Source: Verrucomicrobiota bacterium (GTDB lineage Bacteria > Verrucomicrobiota > Verrucomicrobiia > Opitutales > Opitutaceae). Taken from it: 43,081 nt of DNA. The stretch spans positions 1 to 43,081 of the forward strand of contig CANIWJ010000020.1 of the NCBI GenBank assembly GCA_947471035.1, written 5' to 3'. Of this stretch, positions 8,304-16,021 are shown piece after piece (positions within the stretch are counted from its first letter, which is position 1; the number at the start of each line of letters is the position of its first letter). The position numbers and the translations under genes are program-made. The notes under the pieces were generated by a model. It had not been told where the DNA came from and did no database searches. It was given only the letters and a program-made list of their open reading frames with translations.

Positions 8304-8879
8304 TCAGGCTTTGCAGCCGCAATCGGGTTTATCGCAGCTGCCTTCTTTGTCTTCGCAGGAGCACTCGCCGTCGCATTCGCCGCTGCCGCAACCACCCTCT
8401 TTGCCGCCGCCGCAGCAACCGCCTGCACCGTGGGCGTGGCCATGGGCGATTTCATCTTCGGTGGCGGGACGAACCGCGAGCACTTCGACCTCAAACTCCA
8501 AGTCCACTCCGGCCAACGGGTGGTTGGCGTCGAGGAGCAGTTCGTCGCCCTCGACGCCCACGACGGTGACGATGGGGGCATAGGCATCGGCACCGGCGCG
8601 GAATTGATCGCCCGCTTTGATGTCACCTTCAATGGGGAGCAGCGACTTTAACACACGTTGCACTTGGGCCTCGTCGCGTTCGCCGTAGGCCTTGTTGGCG
8701 GGCACGCCGATGTGGGCTTTGGTTCCGGTGGCCAGGTCGCGCAGTCCCTCTTCGAGACCCTCCACGATTTGCCCCGCTCCTTGCAAAAAAGATATCGGCT
8801 CGCCGCCGATGGACGCATCGATAACCGCCCCTTGGGTATCGCGCAAAGTATAGTGAAAGGTGACGATGTTTCGGCTCAT
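8304..8879 (-). CDS. slyD: SlyD-like FKBP peptidyl-prolyl isomerase with metal-binding tail
   Basis: A cytoplasmic prolyl isomerase and chaperone of 191 residues. The FKBP core opens with VTFHYTLRDTQGAVIDAS and contains GAGQIVEGLEEGLRDLATGTK and PANKAYGERDE. The IF (insert-in-flap) chaperone domain follows, and the core closes with NHPLAGVDLEFEVEVLAV. All are SlyD signatures. The last about 45 residues are rich in His, Cys and Asp, with HGHAHG and nine cysteines in CC, CGxxEC, CxC and CGC patterns. This tail resembles the nickel-binding tail that E. coli SlyD uses for hydrogenase maturation. No hydrogenase genes are visible here, so the tail may act in metal storage or another maturation pathway. 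The gene is first in the slyD-ppgK-lptD run. Confidence 0.92.
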   Translation of the reverse strand: MSRNIVTFHYTLRDTQGAVIDASIGGEPISFLQGAGQIVEGLEEGLRDLATGTKAHIGVPANKAYGERDEAQVQRVLKSLLPIEGDIKAGDQFRAGADAYAPIVTVVGVEGDELLLDANHPLAGVDLEFEVEVLAVRPATEDEIAHGHAHGAGGCCGGGKEGGCGSGECDGECSCEDKEGSCDKPDCGCKA

Positions 8880-8946
8880 AAGAGCTTATCGCAACACGTC
8901 TAACCCTTCGCCGCCAAGCGCCGACTGGTGCTGTTTTTTGTCTGAT

Positions 8947-9828
8947 TTAGCGGGTTTCGGTGCGGGCGGTTTCCCAGCCCAGCAAGGCCTGCTTACGGGT
9001 CGCGCCCCAGCGATATTCGCCGAAGACGCCGGTTTTTTTGATCACCCGGTGACAGGGAATCAGGTAGGCGAGGGTGTTTTTGCCAACGGCGCTGCCCACC
9101 GCGCGCGCGGCCTTGGGTTGGCCGATGGAATGCGCGACCGCCTCGTAGGTGGTGACTGCGCCGGAGGGGATGCGCAGCAGCGCGCGCCAGACCTGAAGCT
9201 GGAAATTGGTGCCGGCGAGAAGCAGCGGGATGGCTTTTTCCGGATTACGGGTGGAAGGCGCTTGGTGGAAAATGGTGTCGGCTTGAAGCCGGGTGGCGGT
9301 CTCGTCGTGCACCAGAGTTGCAGACGGCCATTTGGCGCGCAGTTCTTTCAGCGCCGCGTCGCCGTCGGTGGTGTCGTTGAGAAACGACAGGCTGCATACG
9401 CCGCGTATGGTCGTTGCCAGCAGACAAAGCCCAAACGGCGTCGCGGCTGTGCCGTAGTGAATGGTCAGGCCGGTGCCGCCGCGTTTAAACTCTCCCGGGG
9501 TGAGCGCTTCCACGCTGACAAACAGATCATGGAGCCGGCTTGGTCCCGAGAGGCCGGAATCCAGCGCCGTGCTGAGCACATCGCGTTCGGCCAAGCGAGT
9601 CTTGGCGTGTTCCACGGTAAGGAATTGCAGAAAGCGCTTGGGGCTGACTCCGGCCCAACGGGTGAACAGGCGTTGAAAGTGAAACGGACTCAGGTGCACC
9701 TGACGTGCGACTTCGTCTAGGTCCGGTTGGGTTAAGAAGTTCGCACGCAAAAAATCTATCGCCCGCTCGATGCGCGCGTAGTCGGTGGTGGGGTCGGCAC
9801 CGAGCGGAGGTAGCGTGTCCTGCGTCAT
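8947..9828 (-). CDS. AraC-type HTH fused to O6-methylguanine-DNA methyltransferase (Ada-like, no zinc domain)
   Basis: Repairs O6-alkylguanine by suicidal transfer to its own cysteine and may regulate an adaptive response. At 293 residues it has an N-terminal AraC helix-turn-helix pair (IDFLRANFLTQPDLDEVARQVHLSPFHFQRLF, then GVSPKRFLQFL, residues about 22-115). An RNase-H-like spacer follows, then the methyltransferase domain with active C259 in LIPCHRVI and the downstream GxYRWG. The domain that in E. coli Ada reads methylphosphotriesters through Cys38 is missing. If it is a regulator, it must therefore sense damage differently or act constitutively. This reduced architecture is known from many bacteria. 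The gene stands alone with 67 bp to slyD. Confidence 0.9.
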   Translation of the reverse strand: MTQDTLPPLGADPTTDYARIERAIDFLRANFLTQPDLDEVARQVHLSPFHFQRLFTRWAGVSPKRFLQFLTVEHAKTRLAERDVLSTALDSGLSGPSRLHDLFVSVEALTPGEFKRGGTGLTIHYGTAATPFGLCLLATTIRGVCSLSFLNDTTDGDAALKELRAKWPSATLVHDETATRLQADTIFHQAPSTRNPEKAIPLLLAGTNFQLQVWRALLRIPSGAVTTYEAVAHSIGQPKAARAVGSAVGKNTLAYLIPCHRVIKKTGVFGEYRWGATRKQALLGWETARTETR

Positions 9829-9875
9829 GCGAACAGGTCGTTGAGGTTAGGTAATGTGGAAGCGTGCCTGAAGGT

Positions 9876-10340
9876 TTATTTCTTTATGAAGGTGGTCGAC
9901 CACGGCCCGATCGTAAACCCTACGATCACAGTGTCGCCTTGCGCGCCTTCGTAGTGGGGCACACCGGCAGGGACGATGGCCACCGAACCGGCGGGCAGCG
10001 CCGTCGCTTTGGCGGGATCAGAACTTTCGTCATGCCCGAGCATGAGCGTTCCCTGGAGCACCACAATGCGGGCGTCGCTCGGGTGCGTATGCAGGGGATA
10101 CCAAGTCCCGTCTTTCATTTTAAACGCATATGTAATCGGCCCGGCTGTTTCCCAAATTCCTTCAAGGAAAGTGAGTTTAGCACCGTTGGGGCGGTCTATT
10201 TTCCAGTCTATCGTAGAGTAATTCCAGGAGCGAATTTCAGCTGCCTGCGTGGATGAAGCGCCCACGAGGCAAAGCGTCGGCAGCAAGCCGAAGCAGGGAG
10301 TAAGAATCAGAGCGAGTAGGGATCGGTGTTTGAGTTTCAT
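9876..10340 (-). CDS. Secreted cupin-domain protein
   Basis: A 154-residue protein with a signal peptide (ending about GASSTQAAE, residues 30-35) and a single cupin barrel. The first cupin motif gives WYPLHTHPSDARIVVLQGTL, with two metal-ligand histidines. The second gives AIVPAGVPHYEGAQGD, with the third histidine. The metal-binding pattern is therefore complete, and a periplasmic small-molecule sensor, dioxygenase or isomerase role is possible. No substrate can be named. It is flanked by the Ada-like gene and the ABC permease on the same strand but separated by 47 and 80 bp, so it may be independently transcribed. Confidence 0.75.
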   Translation of the reverse strand: MKLKHRSLLALILTPCFGLLPTLCLVGASSTQAAEIRSWNYSTIDWKIDRPNGAKLTFLEGIWETAGPITYAFKMKDGTWYPLHTHPSDARIVVLQGTLMLGHDESSDPAKATALPAGSVAIVPAGVPHYEGAQGDTVIVGFTIGPWSTTFIKK

Positions 10341-10420
10341 AGGTGTTTTGGACGCGCCTATTTTATCAACCTGACCCGGCCGTTCCCCACCCGTTTCTTG
10401 CGGAGTTATCCCGCACGAAA

Positions 10421-12970
10421 TTAACCCTCAGCCCGCAAGACCTCCAGCGGCGGCCGGGTCGCGACGCCGCGTTGGGTGAGCAGGCCGGTTACCACCGTAA
10501 GGACGGTTACGGTGGCCATCGTGGCTGCCATGCTGGTCCAGGGTAGCACCGGCGCGGTCTCAAAAGCATAAATCGCCACCGCCGCACCGCCGCCCAAAGC
10601 CAAGACGGCACCCGCGCCGCCTGCCAGCAGGCCGAGCGCGGTGAGTTCGGTGATCAACGCCGCCCGCACCTGCGCCGCGCTCGCGCCCAGCGTGCGGAGC
10701 AAGACCGCCTCACGCATGCGTTGGTCCCGCCCCGCTGCGAGCGCACCGGCCAGAACGACGACGCCGGTCGCCAAGGTGAAAAATGCGATGAAACGCACCG
10801 CCAGCTCGGCTTTGGCGAAGACGCTATCGAGCGATTCAATGATCAGACCGAGATCGAGCACAGAGATGTTGCCGAACGCGGTTACCACTTCGCGCTGCAC
10901 CCGCGCGTTCAACTCCTTGTCTTCCGCTCGCGCCGCCAGCACGTGAAATTTGGGCGCACCTTCCAAAACCCCGGTGGGGAAGAGCACGAAAAAGTTCGGT
11001 GACATGCGTTGCCAATCCACTTTGCGCAGACTCGCCACCCGGCTGCGCACCGGCACGCCCTGCACATCCCAGTCCAGCTCGTCACCGAGCCCGATGCGCA
11101 GGTCTTTGGCCAAGCCTTCCTCCACCGAAATCGGGACCACTTCGTCGGAGGTCGCATCCCATTTTGCGACCCAGTTGCCCGCGATCACCTGTTCGGTCTC
11201 CGCTGGTGCGCTGCGGTAACTGGAGCGGTATTCGCGGCGAAGGGTCCAGCCGGGCACGCCCGCCTGCGGGTCCTGCATCAGCGACTCGACCGTGCGGCCT
11301 TTGAGTTTGGCCAGGCGCATGGTGACAATCGGTGCTTCGTTTTTCGGTGCGGCGCCGAGCGCGGTCAACTTTTCCCGGAGGGGGTCCACTTGATCGTCCT
11401 GCACGTCGAAAAACAAGAGGTTGGGCCGGTCGTTTGCGCCCGCGAATTTGAGCTGTCCCAGCAGGGCGGAGCGGGAGAACGCCAAAGTTAACAACAAGAA
11501 CGCGCCCAGCCCCAGCGCGACCACCAGCCGAGCGGTCCGGTTGCCGGGCCGATGCAGGTTGGCGAGGCCTTGGCGCAGGGAAAACGGCAGTGCGCGGACC
11601 GATTCCAATTGGGCGCTGCGGCGCGTCGCCGCCATCAAGCCGCGCGCCACCAACGCGAGTGCTCCGCCGGCCACCGCCAGTGCGCCGGCGAAGGCCAGGC
11701 CTTGTCGCCAATTGCCCGAGAGCGTTACTGTGAGCCCGAGAACGAGGGCGGCCAGTGCCGCGCCTGCCGCCCACCGCCACGGATCGCGCCGCCCGCTCAC
11801 GGGCTGCACCGCGCGCAGCACCGCCAGCGGCGAGACCCGCCGGATGGCCATGAGCGGAACCAGCGTGCAGAGCGTGGTGAGGGCCACGCCGATGCCGCCG
11901 GCTCGCGCGATTTCCCACCAACGCACGGCGAAACTCGCGGTTTCCACTGGCATAAAATCGCGGATCAGGGCCGCCAGGGCCGCTTGCAAGCCCGCGCCGG
12001 TCAATGCGCCGGCCACGCTGCCCAGCACGCCCACCGCGATACCTTGAATGAGAAACACTCCCAGCCCCAGTCCGGCCCCCGCGCCGAGACAGCGCAGCAC
12101 TGCGACGGTGGCGAGTTTGCGTTGCACCAGCGCCTGCATCGCCGAGGCCACGCCGACGGCACCGAGTAGAAGCGCGACCAGCCCGGTGAGGCGCAGGAAG
12201 CCGCTGACGTTTTCCATCGCTTTGCCGAGCTCGCGTTTGCGCTCGCTGACCGTATCGGCGCGCAGCCGCAGAGAGCGCATGGAGTCTTTCTCGCGCGCGT
12301 CGAGGGCGTCGACGTCGGTGCTCGCGGCAAATTTTAGATGCGTCCGGTAACGCACCAGACTGCCCGCCCCGAGCAGTCCGGTGCCTTCCAAACCGGCGCG
12401 ACTGACCAAGACACGCGGCGACAGCATGGCCACCGCCGCCGATTCGCCGGGCAGCTTTTGCAGGGCGCCGGCCACGCGGAAGTTTTTTTGGCCAAGCCGC
12501 ACCACCGAGCCCGGCGCGAGGCCGAATTGTTTAAGCAAGGTTTCTTCGACCAGCACCGAGTCGTTATCGGATAGTTGTTCGCGCGCGGTGGCGGGCGCGG
12601 ATTCCACCGCGCCGTAAAACGGGTAGGAAGGCTCGACCGCGCGCACGGTGATGAGGCGGGATTTGACCGCTTTCCCATCCGGGCCGGGCACGGCGAGCAT
12701 GGAGGCAAAGGTGGTTTCGCGGCTTTGTTCGCCGCCCAACCGGGCGAGCAAGGCCTCCACTTTCGCATCGGGCGCGGCGCGGGCCTCGATCACCATATCG
12801 GCCCCGAGCAAGGCGCGCGCCTGATCGTCGATCGCGCCGGAGATGTTGCGGCCGAGCGATCCGGTAGCGGCGAGCGCGGCCACGCCGGCGACCACGGCCA
12901 GGGCGGTTAACAGCAGACGTCCGCGCGAAGCCCGGGCGTCACGCCAGGCGAGTTTCAGGAGGAAATACAT
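10421..12970 (-). CDS. FtsX-like ABC transporter permease, YbbP/LolC-related
   Basis: Inner-membrane subunit of an ABC exporter or mechanotransmitter, 849 residues (E. coli YbbP is about 800). It begins with a transmembrane helix (LLLTALAVVAGVAALAATGSL) and a MacB-like periplasmic domain. Two FtsX domains of three to four helices each follow, separated by a second large periplasmic domain. The last helices read LTALGLLAGGAGAVLALGGGAAV and MAATMATVTVLTVVTGLL. It ends in RPPLEVLRAEG, the typical coupling-helix tail of this family. The ATP-binding partner lies 11 bp upstream. The pair is divergent from a TesA-like esterase, matching the ybbAP-tesA arrangement of E. coli. Confidence 0.9.
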   Translation of the reverse strand: MYFLLKLAWRDARASRGRLLLTALAVVAGVAALAATGSLGRNISGAIDDQARALLGADMVIEARAAPDAKVEALLARLGGEQSRETTFASMLAVPGPDGKAVKSRLITVRAVEPSYPFYGAVESAPATAREQLSDNDSVLVEETLLKQFGLAPGSVVRLGQKNFRVAGALQKLPGESAAVAMLSPRVLVSRAGLEGTGLLGAGSLVRYRTHLKFAASTDVDALDAREKDSMRSLRLRADTVSERKRELGKAMENVSGFLRLTGLVALLLGAVGVASAMQALVQRKLATVAVLRCLGAGAGLGLGVFLIQGIAVGVLGSVAGALTGAGLQAALAALIRDFMPVETASFAVRWWEIARAGGIGVALTTLCTLVPLMAIRRVSPLAVLRAVQPVSGRRDPWRWAAGAALAALVLGLTVTLSGNWRQGLAFAGALAVAGGALALVARGLMAATRRSAQLESVRALPFSLRQGLANLHRPGNRTARLVVALGLGAFLLLTLAFSRSALLGQLKFAGANDRPNLLFFDVQDDQVDPLREKLTALGAAPKNEAPIVTMRLAKLKGRTVESLMQDPQAGVPGWTLRREYRSSYRSAPAETEQVIAGNWVAKWDATSDEVVPISVEEGLAKDLRIGLGDELDWDVQGVPVRSRVASLRKVDWQRMSPNFFVLFPTGVLEGAPKFHVLAARAEDKELNARVQREVVTAFGNISVLDLGLIIESLDSVFAKAELAVRFIAFFTLATGVVVLAGALAAGRDQRMREAVLLRTLGASAAQVRAALITELTALGLLAGGAGAVLALGGGAAVAIYAFETAPVLPWTSMAATMATVTVLTVVTGLLTQRGVATRPPLEVLRAEG

Positions 12971-12981
12971 GGCGGCGCGTC

Positions 12982-13686
12982 TCAGTTGGCGGCGGTCATG
13001 ATTTCACCGCCGCGCAGCCGCAGCACGCGACCGCAGCGTTTGGCGAGTTCGGCGTCATGGGTTACGAGCACGAGAGTGGTGCCTTTTTCGCGGTTGAGGC
13101 CGAAGATGAGCTCGGTGACCAGCGCCGCCGTGGCCCCGTCGAGGTTACCGGTGGGCTCGTCACAAAACAGGATGCTCGGGTCGGTGACGAAGGCACGGGC
13201 CAGGGCCACGCGTTGTTGTTCGCCGCCTGAGAGCTGCACCGGGTAGTGGTCGAGACGCGCGCCAAGCCCGACGCGTTCCAGCAGGGCTTTGGCCGAGGCT
13301 TCGGCTTGGCGGCGAGCGTCGGCACCGCGCAAACCACGCAGTTCGAGGGGCACTAGCACGTTTTCCAGGGCAGTGAGCGAAGGGATGAGTTGGAAGTTTT
13401 GAAAAACGAAGCCGGTGGTTTCATTGCGCACTCGGGCGCGGGCATCCTCGTCGAGCCCGGCGAGCACGCGACCGGCGAGTGTCACCGTGCCGGTGGTGGG
13501 TTGATCCAGACCGGCGCAAAGGCCGAGCAGGGTGGTCTTGCCGCTGCCGCTGGGCCCGACGAGCGCGAGGGATTCTCCGGCGGCGAGCGCAAAGCTGGCC
13601 TCGTGCAGGACGGTGAGCGGACCGGCGGCGGTGGGGTAGATGCGGCTGACGTGGTTAACTTCCAGAATGGGAGAGGCGGGAGTCAT
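12982..13686 (-). CDS. ABC transporter ATP-binding protein, YbbA/LolD-like
   Basis: The ATPase of the adjacent FtsX-type permease (234 residues from MTPASPILEV at 13686). The open frame reaches 13710, but the first eight codons are not family-like. Walker A is GPSGSGKTT, the Q-loop is in FVFQNFQLIPSLTALENV, the signature is LSGGEQQRVALARA, Walker B is ILFCDEPTG and the H-loop is LVTHD. The sequence is closest in style to the LolD/MacB/YbbA group, which drives lipoprotein or lipid-related extraction. Co-translation with the permease is likely (11-bp gap). The 57-bp intergenic region with the divergent esterase contains a 10-bp palindrome, GTTGCGCAAC (13699-13708), that could be a shared control site. 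Confidence 0.92.
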   Translation of the reverse strand: MTPASPILEVNHVSRIYPTAAGPLTVLHEASFALAAGESLALVGPSGSGKTTLLGLCAGLDQPTTGTVTLAGRVLAGLDEDARARVRNETTGFVFQNFQLIPSLTALENVLVPLELRGLRGADARRQAEASAKALLERVGLGARLDHYPVQLSGGEQQRVALARAFVTDPSILFCDEPTGNLDGATAALVTELIFGLNREKGTTLVLVTHDAELAKRCGRVLRLRGGEIMTAAN

Positions 13687-13743
13687 TAGGCGTGGAGGGT
13701 TGCGCAACAAAGAGAGACGACATTAATAAGCAATCGACGCGCC

Positions 13744-14379
13744 ATGAACCCTCTTCGCCTGCTCACCCCGGTAATTTGGTTTTTCGCGATTTTGGTGTCC
13801 GCCTTCGCAGCGGAACCGCCTCCCACGCGCACCATTTTGATCGTCGGGGATAGCCTCACCGCTGGCTACGGTTTGCCTGATCCGGCCACCCAAGCCTACC
13901 CCGCCTTGCTGCAAGCCAAGCTCGATGCCTTGCCCGCTCCGGGCTGGCGCATCGTCAATGCCGGGGTCTCCGGCGACACGACCTCGGGCGGTTTGCGGCG
14001 GATTGATTGGGTAACGCGTCAGCCGGTCGCGATTCTCGTGCTCGCGTTGGGTGCGAATGACGGCCTGCGCGGTCTGCCGCTGGAAATGATTCGGGCTAAC
14101 TTGAGCGCCATCGTCGCCAAGGTGCGGGCCAAGAACCCGCAGGTGCGGGTGCTGCTGGCCGGCATGCGCATGCCGACCAGCATGGGCGACTATGCCCGCG
14201 ACTATGCGCAGCTTTATCCGGCGCTGGCCCAGGCGGAGAATTGGGGGTTGGTGCCGTTTCTGCTCGAAGACGTGGGCGGAGTGACGGAATTCAATCAAGC
14301 CGATGGCATCCACCCGAACGAGGCCGGAAATAAGATCGTTGCGGACAAAGTGTGGCCTCACTTGCTCGTTTTACTGTGA
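13744..14379 (+). CDS. tesA: TesA-like SGNH-family esterase/lysophospholipase
   Basis: A periplasmic serine hydrolase of 211 residues that cleaves thioesters, lysophospholipids or arylesters. The signal peptide ends near SAFAAEP. The four SGNH blocks are intact: GDSLTAGYG (catalytic S37), GVSGDTTSGGL (oxyanion glycine), LGANDG (N105), and DGIHPNEAG (D187, H190). The start is the ATG at 13744, 57 bp from the divergent ABC genes. The E. coli order ybbP-ybbA/tesA is reproduced. This suggests that a lipid-related substrate links esterase and transporter, though the substrate is unknown. Confidence 0.9.
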   Translation: MNPLRLLTPVIWFFAILVSAFAAEPPPTRTILIVGDSLTAGYGLPDPATQAYPALLQAKLDALPAPGWRIVNAGVSGDTTSGGLRRIDWVTRQPVAILVLALGANDGLRGLPLEMIRANLSAIVAKVRAKNPQVRVLLAGMRMPTSMGDYARDYAQLYPALAQAENWGLVPFLLEDVGGVTEFNQADGIHPNEAGNKIVADKVWPHLLVLL

Positions 14380-14399
14380 ATATCCGTCGAACCCGTTTT

Positions 14400-15299
14400 A
14401 TGCCCGCGCTGAACCGGGCTTGGCTGTGGTTGGGTGTGGTGGTCGGAGTGGGGGCGATCTCACCGGTCCAGGCCGCGTTCACGCCGCCGACTCTCGCGGT
14501 CAACACGAGCTACCGGTGGACGGAAAACATCTCTCGTGCGTCGGGCGCGGCGGATTTTCGCGATGCGGCGGAATACGAACTGGGCGGCCAGGCCCGCTTC
14601 GTTCGGCAGCTGACGCCACGCTTGCTGGCCCGGCTCGACCTCGATGTCGCCGGATGGACCAGCCCGGAATACGATTTGTTAGACCGCCTCGAATTCGGGC
14701 CTCGTCTGGTGTTGACGCGTAAATTTGGCCTCGGACCCGAGGCTTGGGTGCTTGCGGCCGAGACCGGTTTAACCGGGCGAACCGGTCGCTTAGACGAGGC
14801 GGACAGCGTGGGTGCGCGGGTGGGGTTAACGCTTTCCAAGCGGTTTGGACCTTGGTTTTCCGCTGCGGTAAGCGGAAGTTGGGCAGGGCAGGAGGCGAGG
14901 GACGCGACCTTCGATGTGGCTCATTATGCGGCGGAGGCGCGGGTAAACTTCGATCCGCACCCTCGGGTGCGTTTTTCGGCCGGAGTTGGACGGCGTGATG
15001 GCACGTTCACGGTCGGGGCTTCGGGCATGCGTTTCGGGCGGGCGCTGGCGGGCGCGCTGGGACCGGCGGTGGCGGGCTATTACGCAACCATTCCGACCGC
15101 GCATACGGAGTTGTTTGCACCGGGCTGGGTATCCTATCGGGTCGAGTCCGAGGTGGAGGAATGGTGGTGTGAGTTTTCGCCCGCCTTGACCGACCGTGCC
15201 AGCGTGGCGCTGCGTTATGGACGTGCACATTTCATCAATCGCGTGGATGTCGAATACCGGCAGGACACGGTTTCGCTGAGTTTCCTTTATGCGTTTTGA
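14400..15299 (+). CDS. Predicted outer-membrane beta-barrel protein of unknown function
   Basis: A 299-residue protein starting at MPALNRAWLWLG (14400) with a signal peptide ending near ISPVQAAF. The open frame reaches 14352 inside the esterase gene, but this start places the hydrophobic segment correctly. The mature part consists of alternating polar/hydrophobic stretches of barrel-strand length (LGGQARFVRQLTPRLLARLDLDV, VSLSFLYAF) and ends in phenylalanine, the usual outer-membrane signal. No cysteines or enzyme motifs stand out. Its last 11 bases overlap the start of the cupredoxin gene, so translation is coupled. The three-gene order with a cupredoxin and a cyclase suggests it is the surface component of a sensing unit (inference). 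Confidence 0.72.
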   Translation: MPALNRAWLWLGVVVGVGAISPVQAAFTPPTLAVNTSYRWTENISRASGAADFRDAAEYELGGQARFVRQLTPRLLARLDLDVAGWTSPEYDLLDRLEFGPRLVLTRKFGLGPEAWVLAAETGLTGRTGRLDEADSVGARVGLTLSKRFGPWFSAAVSGSWAGQEARDATFDVAHYAAEARVNFDPHPRVRFSAGVGRRDGTFTVGASGMRFGRALAGALGPAVAGYYATIPTAHTELFAPGWVSYRVESEVEEWWCEFSPALTDRASVALRYGRAHFINRVDVEYRQDTVSLSFLYAF

Positions 15300-15996
15300 T
15301 TTTCTTCCATCAATAGGTGCGGTTCGCCGCGCGGGTTTTTGGCGGCGGCTTGGGATAAGTTTGGTTCTAGGCGTTTGGTTTTTGGGCGGATCGTTAGTGG
15401 CGCAGAGCGTCTTCGAGGCAGTGGTGGTCGATGCGGCGGGCGAGTTGGTCGGCGACGCCGTTCTCTCGCTCTCGCCGCTCGACGGACAATCCACTCCGTC
15501 TTCCGTCGTCGGAGGCGGGGTGAAAATCGCCCAAATCAAGCAGGAGTATTCGCCGTATGTTACTGCGGTGCGCACGGGCACGCCGGTCGAGTTTCCCAAT
15601 CTCGATACGATCCAGCATCACATCTACTCAGTCTCGAAGCCCAAGCGTTTCGAGATTCCGCTTTATGAGCCCGGGCGAAGCGAGGTGGTGACGTTTGATC
15701 AGCCGGGGCTGGTGGTAATCGGTTGTAATATTCACGATTGGATGTCGGCTTACGTGCTGGTGCTCGACACTCCTTGGTTCGGGAAAACGGCTGCGGACGG
15801 ACGGGTGCGTCTCGGAGATTTAGCTCCCGGTCGATACCGGCTGGAGCTGTGGCATCCGCGTGTCAGCAAGCCGCTGAGCCGCGAGGTGACACTGGGCGCG
15901 ACGAGCGGCGCAGAACCGCTGCGCTTGACGCTCACCTTGCGTCCGGATCGCCGTTTGCGGCGGGCTCCGACGCCGGGCGCCGGGGGCGCGTATTGA
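15289..15996 (+). CDS. Cupredoxin-like periplasmic protein (methylamine-utilization-like)
   Basis: A secreted 235-residue protein with a single plastocyanin-like domain. The signal peptide or anchor is LGISLVLGVWFLGGSLVAQS (about 21-40). The type-1 copper ligands are visible: a histidine in DTIQHHIYS (H110 or H111), then C146, H149 and M152 in GCNIHDWM. The CxxHxxM spacing is that of the group often labelled 'methylamine utilization protein'. The C-terminal half (VRLGDLAPGRYRLELWHPRV) has the form of a carboxypeptidase-regulatory-like beta sandwich. It likely binds copper and transfers electrons or senses copper or redox state. Methylamine genes proper are absent, so that name would mislead. 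It is coupled to the preceding barrel gene and 25 bp upstream of the cyclase. Confidence 0.8.
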   Translation: MRFDFLPSIGAVRRAGFWRRLGISLVLGVWFLGGSLVAQSVFEAVVVDAAGELVGDAVLSLSPLDGQSTPSSVVGGGVKIAQIKQEYSPYVTAVRTGTPVEFPNLDTIQHHIYSVSKPKRFEIPLYEPGRSEVVTFDQPGLVVIGCNIHDWMSAYVLVLDTPWFGKTAADGRVRLGDLAPGRYRLELWHPRVSKPLSREVTLGATSGAEPLRLTLTLRPDRRLRRAPTPGAGGAY

Positions 15997-16021
15997 GCGG
16001 GTGTTATCCTAACGGAATCGC

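Noticed and set aside
15289..15996. Naming the cupredoxin a methylamine utilization protein
   Set aside because: No mau genes are present; only the copper-ligand pattern is shared.
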